Made by a program: the position numbers and the translations under genes. The notes below the pieces were generated by a model. That model was given only the letters and a program-made list of their open reading frames with translations, was not told the DNA's origin and searched no databases. From NCBI GenBank assembly GCA_030433335.1, contig JAUILL010000002.1, positions 62,001 through 126,000 of the forward strand: DNA of 64,000 bases, in the 5' to 3' direction. Shown piece after piece: positions 34,049 through 45,481 of the stretch. The stretch is from Alphaproteobacteria bacterium. GTDB lineage: Bacteria > Pseudomonadota > Alphaproteobacteria > Rhodobacterales > Rhodobacteraceae. Numbering within the stretch: position 1 is the first letter of the stretch; every line of letters begins with the position of its first letter.

Positions 34049-35080
34049 TTAACGGGGAATCAGAACCCAGTAGTCCAGATCCAAGAGTACTTCGCTCAGG
34101 TATTTGCCGTTTTCGCCCTTGAGGCTAAACGGTTCGCCGCCCTTGGTCGCGACCAAACGCAGACGCAGAGCGCCAACACCGGGCGCACTGGTTTCGGCCT
34201 TATCCAGCACTTCGGTCCAGCAATTCACGGTATCGCCGGCAAAGCACGGGTTGGCGTGTGCGCCGCCGTTGATACCCGCAATCATCTGCGCGTTGGCGAG
34301 ACCGTTGAACGACAAAGCCCGCGCCATCGAGATTACGTGGCCGCCGTAAATCAGGCGCTTGCCATCCTCGCGGAAGGTCGCGTCGAAGTGCACCTTGGCG
34401 GTGTTCTGCCAGAGGCGGGTGGCCAGCATATGCTCGGCTTCTTCGATGGTGACGCCATCCACGTGGTCGATCTTCTCGCCCACTTCGTAGTCGGCCCAGC
34501 GATGCTCTTCGCCAGCCAAGGTGAAGTCATAGTTGGTGAAATCCAGACCTTCGGGGATCACCAGATCATCGACCGACAGCACCTTTTTCAGATCAGGCAC
34601 AACAGCTTCGGGCGCAGGCGCGGTCACGTCGCGTTTGCGGACCATCACCCAGCGGACATATTCCATGACCACTTCGTCGTTCTGGTTCAGACCTTGGGTC
34701 CGCACGTAAACCACACCGGTCTTGCCGTTCGAGTTTTCTTTGACGCCGATCACTTCGCTGCGCGAGCGCAGGGTGTCGCCCTCATAGACCGGTTTCAGGA
34801 AGCGGCCCTCAGCATAGCCAAGGTTTGCCACCGCATTCAGCGACACGTCAGGGACGGTTTTGCCGAATACGGTGTGGAACGCGATCAGATCATCCATCGG
34901 CGACTTGGGCAGACCGCTGGCCTGCGCAAAGGCGTCCGAGGAATACAGTGCATGACGGGCAGGATAGAGCGCGTGGTACAGCGCCCGCTCCCCGCCCGAG
35001 ACCGTCCGCGGAACCGCGTGGTCAATCACTTGGCCCACTGCATAATCTTCAAAGAAACGTCCCGCGTTGGTCTTGCTCAT
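34049..35080 (-). CDS. mch: Mesaconyl-CoA hydratase (beta-methylmalyl-CoA dehydratase)
   Basis: Ethylmalonyl-CoA pathway enzyme that interconverts mesaconyl-CoA and beta-methylmalyl-CoA. 343 residues built from two MaoC-like hotdog domains. FFEDYAVGQVIDHAVPRTVSGGERALYHALYPARHALYSSDAFAQ is the N-terminal domain; the second domain has HVISMARALSFNGLANAQMIAGINGGAHANPCFAGDTV. The adjacency to sdh and to the mcl2-type gene fits the Rhodobacteraceae arrangement. Confidence 0.93.
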   Translation of the reverse strand: MSKTNAGRFFEDYAVGQVIDHAVPRTVSGGERALYHALYPARHALYSSDAFAQASGLPKSPMDDLIAFHTVFGKTVPDVSLNAVANLGYAEGRFLKPVYEGDTLRSRSEVIGVKENSNGKTGVVYVRTQGLNQNDEVVMEYVRWVMVRKRDVTAPAPEAVVPDLKKVLSVDDLVIPEGLDFTNYDFTLAGEEHRWADYEVGEKIDHVDGVTIEEAEHMLATRLWQNTAKVHFDATFREDGKRLIYGGHVISMARALSFNGLANAQMIAGINGGAHANPCFAGDTVNCWTEVLDKAETSAPGVGALRLRLVATKGGEPFSLKGENGKYLSEVLLDLDYWVLIPR

Positions 35081-35081
35081 G

Positions 35082-35288
35082 TCATTGCTCTCCGAGTTTC
35101 ATGTCGGGGGTGTACTCACCCTCGATCTCTTTGGTAACCGCCTGACCGCAGCGCATTTTCCCTGCCGCATGATCAAACGCATAAGTCGGGTTGCCATGCA
35201 GTTCCCAGCCCTTGGACAGGGCCAGAGTCACCTTGTGGCAAAAGTCCGAGGTGTCGTCCTCGGTCAAAAAACGATAGATTTTGCTCAT
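35082..35288 (-). CDS. DUF1737 family small protein
   Basis: A 68-residue protein with MSKIYRFLTEDDTSDFCHKVTLALSKGWELHGNPTYAFD, matching DUF1737, a short domain of unknown function with the conserved GWxLxGxP motif. The start is ATG 35288; the longer track ORF runs into the NnrU-like gene. It lies one base ahead of the mch ATG, so it is probably co-translated with mch. Confidence 0.85.
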   Translation of the reverse strand: MSKIYRFLTEDDTSDFCHKVTLALSKGWELHGNPTYAFDHAAGKMRCGQAVTKEIEGEYTPDMKLGEQ

Positions 35289-35293
35289 CAGTC

Positions 35294-35845
35294 TTATCCT
35301 TGTGGGAAGGGCGAGACGCCCAAGGCCATATGAATGCCAGTGATCACGCCGAACGCAACCAAGGTGATGACCACCAGAAGGATGTCCTTTTTGGCAGAGC
35401 CCTTCTCGGGGCGCTCCCAATCGGGCTCAGCACGGTTGATCAGCATGACCTGCAAACCGGCCCACAGCAGCATGCCGCCAAACAGGATGATCGAGGCCAG
35501 ATCCCCGTTCACAAGCAAATGCGCCACCGCCCAGATTTTCACCGAGATCAGCATCGGGTGACGGGTCCAGCCACGCAGGCGGCCCTTGGTGTGGGCCGTG
35601 CCGAAGACGAACACCGCAACCAGCATTAAGAGGTTGTTCAGGTGCACCGTCCATGCGGGAGGATACCAGACGTTGATAAACGCGGCATTCCGGTAGCCGA
35701 CGATCATCAAGGCAAGGCCCAGAACGATCAGCAGGGTCGACAGGCCTTTAGCTTTCTGCCCCATCTGTTCATGGATGGCGGGTAGAATTCGCTTGTAATA
35801 GTGGCCCCCTGCCCAGAGCAGGAGACCGAGGATCAGGATAAGCAT
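35294..35845 (-). CDS. NnrU family membrane protein
   Basis: A 183-residue polytopic membrane protein with five or six helices. LRGWTRHPMLISVKIWAVAHLLVNGDLASIILFGGMLLWAG is the NnrU/isoprenylcysteine-methyltransferase-like core. NnrU was named in denitrifiers for a role around nitric oxide reduction, but many members lie far from nitrogen genes, and no nir/nor genes are seen here. Its neighbours are mcl2 and mch, so its role is unclear. Confidence 0.85.
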   Translation of the reverse strand: MLILILGLLLWAGGHYYKRILPAIHEQMGQKAKGLSTLLIVLGLALMIVGYRNAAFINVWYPPAWTVHLNNLLMLVAVFVFGTAHTKGRLRGWTRHPMLISVKIWAVAHLLVNGDLASIILFGGMLLWAGLQVMLINRAEPDWERPEKGSAKKDILLVVITLVAFGVITGIHMALGVSPFPQG

Positions 35846-35851
35846 TCTGGC

Positions 35852-36709
35852 TTACTCCGCGGCTAGAGCTTCGATTGCCTCCGCTTGTGCCAGAATTTTC
35901 TTCGCAGTGACAATGTGAAGGTTCTCGACGATCTTGCCATCGACCACCGCAACCCCCTGCCCTTCGGCTTCTGCCTGTTCGAACGCCGCAATCTGGCGTT
36001 TGGCCAGATCAATCTCGGCTTCGGAGGGGGCAAAGGCTTCGTTGCAGATCGCAACCTGCGCAGGGTGAATCAGGGTCTTGCCGTCAAAGCCCATGTCACG
36101 GCCCTGCTCGCATTCGGCCTTCAGACCTTCGTCGTCTTTGAACGCGTTATAGACACCGTCCACAACGATCACGCCATTGGCTTTGGCGGCCAGCAGACAC
36201 AGTTGCAAGCTGGTGATCAGGGGCAAACGATCCGCGCGGAAGCGCATATTCAGCTCTTTGGCCAGATCGTTGGTGCCCATGATAAAACCCTTCAGAGCCG
36301 GATGTTCGGCGATCTCTTCGGCGTGGAGCATGCCTTTGCAGGTCTCCATCATCGCCCAGATGTCCATGCCGGGGACCAGCGCTGCCAGTGCATCCAACTG
36401 CGCGGGACCATCAACCTTGGGCAGCAGCACCGCGTCACAGTTCATGGTCGCAACCGCGCGAGCGTCATCCTCGCCCCATTCGGTGTCCAGACCGTTGATG
36501 CGCACAATCTTCAGACGGTTGCCGTAATCCCCTTCGGCCAGAGCGGTCTTCAGGGTGTCACGGGCGCCGACTTTTTCATCAATCGCCACAGCATCTTCGA
36601 GGTCAAAGATGATCGCGTCGACAGGCAGGGTCTTTGCCTTCTCGAGAGCACGCTCTTTGGAGCCGGGGATGTATAGTACCGAGCGGGTGGGCCGTGTGGT
36701 CGCGTCCAT
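35852..36709 (-). CDS. mcl2: HpcH/HpaI-CitE family, probable (3S)-malyl-CoA thioesterase
   Basis: A 285-residue CitE-like TIM-barrel protein. TRPTRSVLYIPGSKERALEKAKTLPVDAIIFDLEDAVA carries the metal-binding acid, with LPKVDGP, WAMMETCKGML, GTNDLAKELN and GFDGKTLIHPAQV. Two paralogues exist in Rhodobacter sphaeroides: a lyase (Mcl1) and a thioesterase (Mcl2). This length, N-terminus and location next to mch and mdh fit the thioesterase, which yields free malate for the TCA cycle. Lyase activity cannot be excluded from sequence alone. Confidence 0.85.
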   Translation of the reverse strand: MDATTRPTRSVLYIPGSKERALEKAKTLPVDAIIFDLEDAVAIDEKVGARDTLKTALAEGDYGNRLKIVRINGLDTEWGEDDARAVATMNCDAVLLPKVDGPAQLDALAALVPGMDIWAMMETCKGMLHAEEIAEHPALKGFIMGTNDLAKELNMRFRADRLPLITSLQLCLLAAKANGVIVVDGVYNAFKDDEGLKAECEQGRDMGFDGKTLIHPAQVAICNEAFAPSEAEIDLAKRQIAAFEQAEAEGQGVAVVDGKIVENLHIVTAKKILAQAEAIEALAAE

Positions 36710-36796
36710 CGCAAATCTCCTCGCAATAAAGTTGCGTGGATGGATACATTTCCGACCGACTATTTCAAGCTCAATTTTGCCGCAACGCAGAATACT

Positions 36797-37552
36797 TTAG
36801 GACAATGCGTCGATGATCAATTTTGCGCCGGTCAGGGTGAGGGCAACATACGTGAAAATGAAGAAGGGCTTCTCGGGCACAAGGTGATGTGCCTTCACCC
36901 CCAAGTAGACGCCTAGAATGGCAAACGGCGCAAGGAACAAATCCGCGAGAAAGGTCTGCTGAGAAAAGATTCCCAAGGCGAAGTAGGGAATGAACTTCAT
37001 CAGATTGATGGCCCAGAACACGATAATCGTGGTTGCTTGGAAGGTGGTCTTGTCCATGCCCTGACGCAACAAATACACGGCCACCGGCGGTCCGCCCGCG
37101 TGACTGACAAAGCTGGTGAACCCTGCCATGAGTCCCGAAAATGCGCCCCATCCGGCGCCCAAAGGTTCGCCCGAAACTGTTAGCCATCCCTTGGCCCGCG
37201 CAACCGCCCATACAACGAATGCGATAGAGATTCCGCCGATCAGCAAACGGAAAACATCAGGGTCAGCAAGGTCATACAGGAACGCCCCCAGCGCCACACC
37301 GGGCGCCGCGCCGATGATGATCCGCAAGGCATCACGGCCATTCCAGCGCTTCCAATAAGGGCGCAGGGAAAACACATCCATCAGCATCAAAAGCGGCAAC
37401 ATGATCCCCAGCGCGATGCCGGGCTCGAGCAGCAAAGCCAGAATCGAAGCAGAGGCAAACGACGCCCCCGATCCGAACCCCGCCTTTGTAATTCCAGCAA
37501 AAATCACGGCTGGGATCGTGATCGCAAAGAAGACGAGGCTAAAATCGATCAC
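36797..37552 (-). CDS. TSUP family permease (TauE/SafE-like)
   Basis: A 251-residue membrane protein with about eight helices: IPAVIFAGITKAGFGSGASFASASILALLLEPGIALGIMLPLLMLMDVFSL in the first half and LMAGFTSFVSHAGGPPVAVYLLRQGMDKTTFQATTIIVFWAINLMK in the second. The start is chosen as GTG 37552 because GAAAGG sits 7 bases upstream; the track start (a TTG at 37567) would lie across that ribosome binding site. Substrate unknown, probably a small anion. It is not closely similar to the TSUP gene at 19.9 kb. Confidence 0.88.
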   Translation of the reverse strand: MIDFSLVFFAITIPAVIFAGITKAGFGSGASFASASILALLLEPGIALGIMLPLLMLMDVFSLRPYWKRWNGRDALRIIIGAAPGVALGAFLYDLADPDVFRLLIGGISIAFVVWAVARAKGWLTVSGEPLGAGWGAFSGLMAGFTSFVSHAGGPPVAVYLLRQGMDKTTFQATTIIVFWAINLMKFIPYFALGIFSQQTFLADLFLAPFAILGVYLGVKAHHLVPEKPFFIFTYVALTLTGAKLIIDALS

Positions 37553-37593
37553 GAAAATTCCTTTCAAAAAAGCGCATACAAATAGGGCTTTAG

Positions 37594-38676
<1,083 letters not shown>

Positions 38677-38700
38677 TCGCCGCACCGGTTCCGAATTTCG

Positions 38701-38728
38701 AAACGCGCGCCCTCACCGGCGCGCGTTT
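38701..38728. terminator. Bidirectional terminator between mdh and the glycosyltransferase gene
   Basis: Perfect 11-bp inverted repeat AAACGCGCGCC / GGCGCGCGTTT with a 6-base loop between two convergent genes; short A/T ends on both sides. Confidence 0.75.
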
Positions 38729-38729
38729 G

Positions 38730-39737
38730 TCATTTCAGGCGGTCCAGCAGGCCCCCTGCCCGCTCGCGCAACATGGCGTCGAAACCTTCGACCGAGAGAT
38801 CTGGCATGTAGCCCAGTTGCGCCGCGATCTGATCTGCGGGTTCAAAGGGCGCATCGACGAACATGTCCCGCGCATCAAGCCGTGCCCGCAGGCCACCGTC
38901 CGTGACTTTGAGTCGATTGTGGAACTTCAACAGACCTCCGGGCACCTTTGCCCTGTGCCTCGCCATCAAAACCTGCTCACGCCGGTGACCGCCGAGCATC
39001 CCCTCAATCATGTCACGTGGAAGATGGGCATAGCGCAGCACCTTGAGCATCCAATGCAGCGGCGTCATCCCATCGAAATGCAGAAGCGCCATCTCTGGCA
39101 CGTAATCCCCTTGAAGCCGCCGGTCTTCTTCCCTGGGTGAGTGAATGCCAATCCGCCAGCCCTGCCGTGTCGGCATCAGGGCTTTGCCCGCTGAATGACC
39201 GGTCAGGCCTTTGGTCAGGAAGCGTGTCGAACGCCAGAATGTCTCTTCGTCATTCTGGAGTTTGCCAAGATAGGGCACGCGAAAGCCGCCTTCGAAGATG
39301 GACATCGGAGTCCCTTCGTTCAGATAGGTCCGCTCCCACGGCTGAATGCGCAGAAACCGGTCCTTGCGTGCATATTCCGAAATCAGCTGACTGACGGGCC
39401 TTTCGGGCATCAGGAACTCGTCTGCATCCAAATGGATGATCCAGTCGGCCGCAGTGCGCCGGTACGCATCCGTCGCGTTCACCCCTTGGCGGCGGGTCTG
39501 TCTCCCATCGGCTTTGCGCACGTTCATGCGGGCCCAGTGATCTTCATCACACCGAATGACGTTGACCCCTTCAACCACCATGAGTTGATCGGCCACCGGA
39601 TCTTCGGGATCATCCAGATAGACATGCACCTCTGTCGCCCCAAGGGACAGGTGCCACCCCACATTGGCCATAACCAACGGTGCGGGCTCTTTGACCGTCA
39701 TGACAACGGACCAACTTATGTTAGCGCCGGACGTCAT
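38730..39737 (-). CDS. Glycosyltransferase family 2-like protein
   Basis: A 335-residue GT2-like protein (Glyco_tranf_2_4 type). SWSVVMTVKEPAPLVMANVGWHLSLGATEVHVYLDDPEDP is the nucleotide-sugar-binding start of the fold and WIIHLDADEFLMPE carries the DxD motif. Acceptor unknown; no polysaccharide cluster is nearby. ATG 39737 is preferred because the fold begins close after it; ATG 39701 is possible but would cut the first strand. Its 5' end faces sucC across the paired palindromes. Confidence 0.85.
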   Translation of the reverse strand: MTSGANISWSVVMTVKEPAPLVMANVGWHLSLGATEVHVYLDDPEDPVADQLMVVEGVNVIRCDEDHWARMNVRKADGRQTRRQGVNATDAYRRTAADWIIHLDADEFLMPERPVSQLISEYARKDRFLRIQPWERTYLNEGTPMSIFEGGFRVPYLGKLQNDEETFWRSTRFLTKGLTGHSAGKALMPTRQGWRIGIHSPREEDRRLQGDYVPEMALLHFDGMTPLHWMLKVLRYAHLPRDMIEGMLGGHRREQVLMARHRAKVPGGLLKFHNRLKVTDGGLRARLDARDMFVDAPFEPADQIAAQLGYMPDLSVEGFDAMLRERAGGLLDRLK

Positions 39738-39765
39738 GCGAATCTTTGTGCAACACCACAAACAC

Positions 39766-39798
39766 TTGTGATCACACGCTCAAAAGCTGTGATCACAA
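39766..39798. promoter_or_regulatory. Paired GTGATCAC palindromes upstream of sucC
   Basis: Perfect 11-bp inverted repeat TTGTGATCACA / TGTGATCACAA with an 11-base spacer. The two 10-bp palindromes TGTGATCACA lie at 39767-39776 and 39788-39797, 21 bp centre to centre, as upstream of sdhC. About 110-140 bases before the sucC ATG. Probable operator shared by the two TCA operons; the regulator is unknown. Confidence 0.6.
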
Positions 39799-39904
39799 AA
39801 GGCAGAAATATGCCGATTTTCAAGCCTATCACGCAAAAACTCCTTAATACGCTCATCGCTTGGGCGTATATGTACACCGAATTTCAGCAAGATGGGACAG
39901 GTCC

Positions 39905-41098
39905 ATGAACATTCACGAATATCAGGCCAAAGCACTGCTGCGCGAATACGGCGCACCGGTCAGCGACGGCCGCGTCGTGCTCAAGGCCGAAGACGCTAAA
40001 ACCGCTGCTGGTGAGCTTGACGGCCCCCTTTGGGTTGTAAAAGCACAGATCCACGCTGGTGGTCGCGGCAAAGGCACTTTCAAAGAAGCTGACGCTGGTG
40101 AAAAGGGCGGTGTTCGCCTGGCCAAGTCGGTTGAAGAAGCAGCCGAAGAAGCCAAGAAGATGCTCGGCCGCACTCTGGTCACCCACCAGACCGGCCCCGC
40201 CGGCAAGCAGGTGAACCGCATCTACATCGAAGATGGCTCGGACATCAGCCGCGAACTGTACCTCGCGCTGCTGGTAGACCGCGTCTCCAGCCGCATCTCG
40301 TTCGTTTGCTCGACCGAAGGCGGCATGGACATCGAGGAAGTCGCCGCGTCGACCCCCGAAAAGATCCTGTCCTTCTCGGTTGATCCTGCAACCGGCTACC
40401 AGCCCTACCACGGCCGCCGCATCGCGTTCGCTCTGGGTCTGGAAGGCGCACAGGTTAAGCAGTGCGTTAAGCTGATGGGCCAGCTCTACACCGCCTTCGT
40501 CGAGAAGGACATGGAGATGCTGGAAATCAACCCGCTGATCGTCATGGAAGATGGCAACCTCAAGGTGTTGGATGCCAAGCTGGGCTTTGACGGCAACGCT
40601 GTCTACCGCCACGCGGACGTTGCAGCCCTGCGCGACGAAACCGAAGAAGACCCCAAAGAGCTGGCAGCGTCGAAGTACGACCTGAACTACATCGCTCTGG
40701 ACGGTGAAATCGGCTGCATGGTGAACGGCGCGGGTCTGGCGATGGCCACCATGGACATCATCAAACTCTACGGCGCAGAGCCTGCGAACTTCCTCGACGT
40801 TGGCGGCGGCGCCACCAAAGAGAAAGTGACCGAAGCCTTCAAGATCATCACCTCGGATCCCAACGTAAAAGGTATCCTCGTGAACATCTTTGGCGGAATT
40901 ATGCGCTGCGACGTCATCGCAGAAGGCGTAATTGCGGCTGTAAAAGAGGTTGGCCTGCAAGTTCCGCTGGTCGTTCGCCTCGAAGGCACTAACGTCGAAA
41001 AGGGTAAAGAGATTATCAACACCTCTGGTCTCGACGTGATTGCCGCAGACAACCTCAGCGACGGCGCGGAGAAGATCGTTAAAGCAGTGAAAGGTTAA
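39905..41098 (+). CDS. sucC: Succinyl-CoA synthetase beta subunit (ADP-forming)
   Basis: ATP-grasp subunit of the TCA-cycle enzyme that makes succinate and ATP from succinyl-CoA. 397 residues, standard length. [18 protein letters not shown] at the N-terminus, ATP-grasp [12 protein letters not shown], and the C-terminal [17 protein letters not shown] and [10 protein letters not shown] are typical. ATG 39905 follows GGGACAGG; the track start at 39860 is not conserved. A tiny lipoprotein gene follows after 2 bases, before sucD. Confidence 0.98.
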   Translation: MNIHEYQAKALLREYGAPVSDGRVVLKAEDAKTAAGELDGPLWVVKAQIHAGGRGKGTFKEADAGEKGGVRLAKSVEEAAEEAKKMLGRTLVTHQTGPAGKQVNRIYIEDGSDISRELYLALLVDRVSSRISFVCSTEGGMDIEEVAASTPEKILSFSVDPATGYQPYHGRRIAFALGLEGAQVKQCVKLMGQLYTAFVEKDMEMLEINPLIVMEDGNLKVLDAKLGFDGNAVYRHADVAALRDETEEDPKELAASKYDLNYIALDGEIGCMVNGAGLAMATMDIIKLYGAEPANFLDVGGGATKEKVTEAFKIITSDPNVKGILVNIFGGIMRCDVIAEGVIAAVKEVGLQVPLVVRLEGTNVEKGKEIINTSGLDVIAADNLSDGAEKIVKAVKG

Positions 41099-41100
41099 GT

Positions 41101-41358
41101 ATGCGTTTTTTGGTTCTGGTTGGCTGTGTTTTTGTTTCGGCCTGTGTGAATTTCAATGCCCCCGAGCATCCGGCGGGTCAAACTCAACAGGAAGATTTCA
41201 TCGGGTATGATGTGGGCGAACGCCCCGCGCCTCTGGCAGGCATCCCGCTGAGCGCAGCACCAGGACCAATCGCATCGGGCACGTATCTGCCTGTGACCTG
41301 TCCGGTCGGCACCATGCTGATCCAGACATCACAAGGACAGGCTTGCGCGCCAAGATAA
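41101..41358 (+). CDS. Small lipoprotein encoded between sucC and sucD
   Basis: An 85-residue predicted lipoprotein with lipobox VFVSAC (Cys15) right after a short hydrophobic signal. The mature part is about 70 residues, with DFIGYDVGERPAPLAGIPLSAAPGPIASGTYLPVTCPVGTMLIQTSQGQACAPR and two cysteines near the C-terminus that could pair. It starts 2 bases after the sucC stop. I recognise no named family. Confidence 0.78.
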   Translation: MRFLVLVGCVFVSACVNFNAPEHPAGQTQQEDFIGYDVGERPAPLAGIPLSAAPGPIASGTYLPVTCPVGTMLIQTSQGQACAPR

Positions 41359-41477
41359 CCGCGCACTGTTTTGTTAAGGGTAATGAGTGTTTTCAGGTTC
41401 TGATCGGCCCATCGGCCAGATATGCGAGACTCGCGGTCAGAGCACGAGGACACTCATCCCAATGACAGAACAATTCA

Positions 41478-41497
41478 GGTCCGGAACTGGCCGGACC
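41478..41497 (+). other. Hairpin in the sucD leader
   Basis: GGTCCGG-AACTGG-CCGGACC, a perfect 7-bp stem, about 30 bases before the sucD ATG. The 169-base gap before sucD holds no other clear signal. Confidence 0.35.
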
Positions 41498-41527
41498 GGT
41501 TCGTAGAAAAATTTAGGAGCCAAGAAC

Positions 41528-42409
41528 ATGGCAGTCCTCATCGACGAAAACACCAAGGTAATCTGTCAGGGCCTCACCGGGTCGCAGGGTACCTTCCACA
41601 CTGAACAGGCCATCGCCTACGGCACCAAGATGGTCGGCGGTGTGACCCCCGGCAAAGGCGGCCAAGAGCACCTGGGCCTGCCCGTTTTCAACTCGGTTCA
41701 CGAAGCCAAGCACGTCACCGAAGCAAACGCGACCGTGATCTACGTGCCCCCGCCGTTCGCTGCGGACTCGATCCTCGAGGCCATCGACGCGGAAATGGAA
41801 CTGATCGTCTGCATCACCGAGGGCATCCCTGTCCTTGACATGATGAAGGTGAAGCGCGCGCTGATCGACAGCAAGTCGCGTCTGATCGGCCCCAACTGCC
41901 CCGGCGTCATCACCCCCGACGCATGCAAGATCGGCATTATGCCCGGCCACATCCACAAGCGTGGCTCGGTCGGCGTTGTGTCGCGTTCGGGCACACTGAC
42001 CTACGAAGCGGTAAAACAGACTGCAGACATCGGTCTGGGCCAGTCGACCGCAGTCGGCATCGGCGGCGACCCCATCAAAGGCACCGAGCACATCGACGTG
42101 CTGGACATGTTCCTGGACGATCCCGAAACCCAGTCGATCATCATGATCGGTGAAATCGGTGGTTCGGCAGAAGAAGAAGCTGCTGAATTCCTGAAAGAGC
42201 AGAAGAAAAAAGGCCGTTGGAAGCCCGTAGCTGGCTTCATCGCAGGCCGCACTGCTCCTCCGGGCCGCCGCATGGGTCACGCCGGCGCGATCGTCGCGGG
42301 TGGCAAAGGTGGCGCAGAAGACAAGATCGAAGCCATGAAGTCGGCAGGCATCGTCGTTGCGGACAGCCCCGCAACTCTCGGCGAAGCTGTGCTCAAGGCA
42401 ATCGGCTAA
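41528..42409 (+). CDS. sucD: Succinyl-CoA synthetase alpha subunit
   Basis: CoA-binding and phosphohistidine subunit of succinyl-CoA synthetase. 293 residues: [44 protein letters not shown] is the CoA-binding domain, and the phosphorylated histidine is in [25 protein letters not shown] 41528 follows TTAGGAG. It works with SucC encoded upstream. Confidence 0.98.
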   Translation: MAVLIDENTKVICQGLTGSQGTFHTEQAIAYGTKMVGGVTPGKGGQEHLGLPVFNSVHEAKHVTEANATVIYVPPPFAADSILEAIDAEMELIVCITEGIPVLDMMKVKRALIDSKSRLIGPNCPGVITPDACKIGIMPGHIHKRGSVGVVSRSGTLTYEAVKQTADIGLGQSTAVGIGGDPIKGTEHIDVLDMFLDDPETQSIIMIGEIGGSAEEEAAEFLKEQKKKGRWKPVAGFIAGRTAPPGRRMGHAGAIVAGGKGGAEDKIEAMKSAGIVVADSPATLGEAVLKAIG

Positions 42410-42419
42410 CCCATTTGCT

Positions 42420-42487
42420 GACCCTGCCCCGATGGGGCTAGGGTCGGACCGAACACATCAGCCCGCCCGAGGGACGCCTCGGGCGGG
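42420..42487 (+). other. Two consecutive hairpins between sucD and sucA
   Basis: First, GACCCT/AGGGTC enclosing CCCC-GAT-GGGG (42420-42445). Second, a perfect 10-bp stem CCCGCCCGAG / CTCGGGCGGG (42462-42487). No T-run follows, so these are more likely processing, stability or attenuation elements than full terminators, 24 bases before sucA. Confidence 0.45.
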
Positions 42488-42510
42488 TCCAACCTAAATC
42501 AGGTGCAGCG

Positions 42511-45477
42511 ATGACCGATCAATCCCCGAACGACCAGTTCCATGCCTCAAGTTTCTTGCAGGGACACAACGCCGAATACATCGAACAACTATATGCGCGT
42601 TACGCCACAGACCCGAACTCGGTAGACGAAGCGTGGCAGGCATTCTTTGCCGCCCTCGGCGATGGGGAAGTTGAAGTCAAACAAGAAGCCGCAGGTCCGT
42701 CTTGGGGCCGCAGCGACTGGCCGATGATGCCCGCGGGCGATGACGTCTGGGCTCTGACCGGCGAATGGCCCGAAGCGGCCAAAGAAGTCAAAGGCGCTGG
42801 CGACAAGATCAAAGCCAAAGCCGCCGAAAAGGGCGTCGAAGTCTCGGAAGAGCAGATCAAGCGTGCTGTTCTCGACTCCGTCCGCGCGCTGATGCTGATC
42901 CGCGCCTACCGTATTCGTGGCCACCTGGCCGCCGATCTGGACCCGCTGGGTCTGCACGGCCGTGAGCCCCACCCCGAACTGGACCCCAAAGCGTACGGCT
43001 TCACCGAAGCCGACATGGACCGTCCGATCTTTATCGACAACGTTCTGGGCCTTCAGGTCGCGTCGATGCGCCAGATCGTGGACATCGTTAAACGCACCTA
43101 TTCCGGCACCTTTGCCCTACAGTACATGCACATCTCGGACCCCGAGCAGTCCGCATGGCTGAAAGAGCGTATCGAGGGCTACGGCAAGGAAATCACCTTT
43201 ACCCGTGAAGGCCGCCGCGCAATCCTGAACAAACTGGTCGAGGCCGAAGGCTTCGAAAAGTTCCTGCACGTGAAATACATGGGCACCAAGCGTTTCGGCC
43301 TCGACGGTGGCGAAGCGCTGATCCCCGCGATGGAGCAGATCATCAAGCGCGGTGGCGCGCTGGGTGTCAAAGAAATCGTCATCGGCATGCCTCACCGCGG
43401 CCGTCTGTCGGTTCTGGCCAACGTGATGAACAAGCCCTACCGCGCGATCTTCAACGAATTCCAGGGCGGCAGCTTCAAGCCCGAGGACGTTGATGGTTCG
43501 GGCGACGTGAAGTACCACCTCGGCGCTTCCAGCGACCGCGAGTTCGACGGCAACAGCGTGCACCTGTCGCTGACCGCGAACCCCTCGCACCTCGAGGCGG
43601 TGAACCCCGTTGTTCTGGGCAAGGTCCGTGCGAAGCAAGCCCAACTGAATGACTCAGACCGCACGCAGGTTCTGCCGATCCTGCTGCACGGCGACGCGGC
43701 CTTTGCAGGTCAGGGCGTCGTTGCGGAATGCTTCGGTCTGTCGGGTCTGACCGGTCACCGCACCGGCGGCACCATGCATATCGTGGTGAACAACCAGATC
43801 GGCTTCACCACCGCGCCGCACTTCTCGCGGTCTTCGCCCTATCCCACCGATATCGCTCTGATGGTCGAGGCGCCGATCTTCCACGTGAACGGCGACGATC
43901 CCGAAGCCGTTGTGCACGCGGCCAAGGTTGCGACCGAGTTCCGTCAGAAATTCCACAAAGACGTTGTTCTGGACATCTTCTGCTACCGCCGCTTCGGTCA
44001 CAACGAAGGCGACGAGCCGATGTTCACCAACCCGCAGATGTACAAGCAGATCAAGTCGCACAAGACCACTCTGTCCCTGTACACCGAGCGTCTGGTCAAG
44101 GACGGCCTGATCCCCGAAGGCGAAATCGAGGATATGAAGGCGCAGTTCCAGGCGCATCTGAACGACGAGTTCGAGACTGGCAAAACCTTTAAGCCGAACA
44201 AGGCTGACTGGCTGGACGGCCGCTGGTCGCACCTGAACAAGCAGGGCGAAAAATACCAGCGCGGCAAAACTGCCATCAAGCCCGAGACCATGGAAGAGAT
44301 CGGCAAGTCGCTGACCCACGCACCGGACTCGGTCGACATCCACAAGACCGTTAACCGTCAGCTCGAAGCCAAGGCGAAGATGTTTGAAAATGGCGAAGGT
44401 TTTGACTGGGCCACCGGCGAGGCACTGGCATTCGGCTCGCTCTTGACCGAAGGCTACCCCGTCCGTCTGGCCGGTCAGGACTCGACCCGTGGTACCTTCT
44501 CGCAGCGCCACTCGGCCTTCATCGACCAGTCGACCGAAGAGCGTTACTACCCGCTGAACAACATTCGCGAAGGTCAGGCCCGCTACGAAGTCATCGACTC
44601 GATGCTGTCGGAATACGCGGTTCTGGGCTTTGAATACGGTTACTCGCTGGCAGAGCCGAACGCTCTGGTCCTGTGGGAAGCCCAGTTCGGCGACTTCGCC
44701 AACGGCGCGCAGATCATGTTCGACCAGTTCATCAGCTCTGGCGAAAGCAAGTGGTTGCGTATGTCCGGTCTGGTCTGTCTGCTACCCCACGGCTTCGAAG
44801 GTCAGGGCCCCGAGCACAGCTCGGCCCGTCTGGAACGCTTCCTGCAGATGTGTGGTCAGGACAACTGGATCGTGGCGAACTGCTCGACTCCGGCGAACTA
44901 CTTCCACATCCTGCGCCGCCAGATGCACCGCAGCTACCGCAAGCCGCTGGTTCTGATGACCCCGAAATCCCTGCTGCGCCACAAACTGGCCGTCAGCAAG
45001 GCCGAGGACTTCACCACCGGCTCCAGCTTCCACCGTGTCCTGTGGGATGACGCGGAACGCGGCGGCAACTCGGAAACCACTCTGGTCTCGGACGACAAGA
45101 TCAAGCGCGTCGTCATGTGCTCGGGCAAGGTCTACTACGACCTGCTCGAAGAGCGTGACGCCCGCGGCATCGACGATGTCTACCTGATGCGGATCGAGCA
45201 GTTCTATCCCTTCCCCGCGATCTCGCTGGTCAAAGAACTGGAACGCTTCCCGCACGCAGAGATGGTCTGGTGTCAGGAAGAGCCCAAGAACCAAGGTGCA
45301 TGGACCTTTATCGAACCCAACATCGAGTGGGTTCTGGGCCGCATCAAAGCCACACACAGCCGCCCCCGTTACGTAGGCCGCGCTCCCAGCGCATCGCCCG
45401 CCACCGGTTTGGCATCGCAGCACAAAGCACAACAACAGGCGCTCGTCGACGAGGCGCTGACCATCGAAGGAAACTGA
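42511..45477 (+). CDS. sucA: 2-Oxoglutarate dehydrogenase E1 component
   Basis: Thiamine-diphosphate-dependent decarboxylase of the 2-oxoglutarate dehydrogenase complex. 988 residues, typical E1o length. [32 protein letters not shown] is the N-terminal E2-binding helix; [18 protein letters not shown] and [41 protein letters not shown] contain the ThDP/Mg site; [12 protein letters not shown] and [12 protein letters not shown] are in the transketolase-like domain. Followed by sucB after 4 bases. Confidence 0.98.
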   Translation: MTDQSPNDQFHASSFLQGHNAEYIEQLYARYATDPNSVDEAWQAFFAALGDGEVEVKQEAAGPSWGRSDWPMMPAGDDVWALTGEWPEAAKEVKGAGDKIKAKAAEKGVEVSEEQIKRAVLDSVRALMLIRAYRIRGHLAADLDPLGLHGREPHPELDPKAYGFTEADMDRPIFIDNVLGLQVASMRQIVDIVKRTYSGTFALQYMHISDPEQSAWLKERIEGYGKEITFTREGRRAILNKLVEAEGFEKFLHVKYMGTKRFGLDGGEALIPAMEQIIKRGGALGVKEIVIGMPHRGRLSVLANVMNKPYRAIFNEFQGGSFKPEDVDGSGDVKYHLGASSDREFDGNSVHLSLTANPSHLEAVNPVVLGKVRAKQAQLNDSDRTQVLPILLHGDAAFAGQGVVAECFGLSGLTGHRTGGTMHIVVNNQIGFTTAPHFSRSSPYPTDIALMVEAPIFHVNGDDPEAVVHAAKVATEFRQKFHKDVVLDIFCYRRFGHNEGDEPMFTNPQMYKQIKSHKTTLSLYTERLVKDGLIPEGEIEDMKAQFQAHLNDEFETGKTFKPNKADWLDGRWSHLNKQGEKYQRGKTAIKPETMEEIGKSLTHAPDSVDIHKTVNRQLEAKAKMFENGEGFDWATGEALAFGSLLTEGYPVRLAGQDSTRGTFSQRHSAFIDQSTEERYYPLNNIREGQARYEVIDSMLSEYAVLGFEYGYSLAEPNALVLWEAQFGDFANGAQIMFDQFISSGESKWLRMSGLVCLLPHGFEGQGPEHSSARLERFLQMCGQDNWIVANCSTPANYFHILRRQMHRSYRKPLVLMTPKSLLRHKLAVSKAEDFTTGSSFHRVLWDDAERGGNSETTLVSDDKIKRVVMCSGKVYYDLLEERDARGIDDVYLMRIEQFYPFPAISLVKELERFPHAEMVWCQEEPKNQGAWTFIEPNIEWVLGRIKATHSRPRYVGRAPSASPATGLASQHKAQQQALVDEALTIEGN

Positions 45478-45481
45478 GCAA

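Noticed and set aside
37553-37567. TTG start for the TSUP permease at 37567
   Set aside because: It would place the first codons across the GAAAGG ribosome binding site that serves the GTG at 37552.
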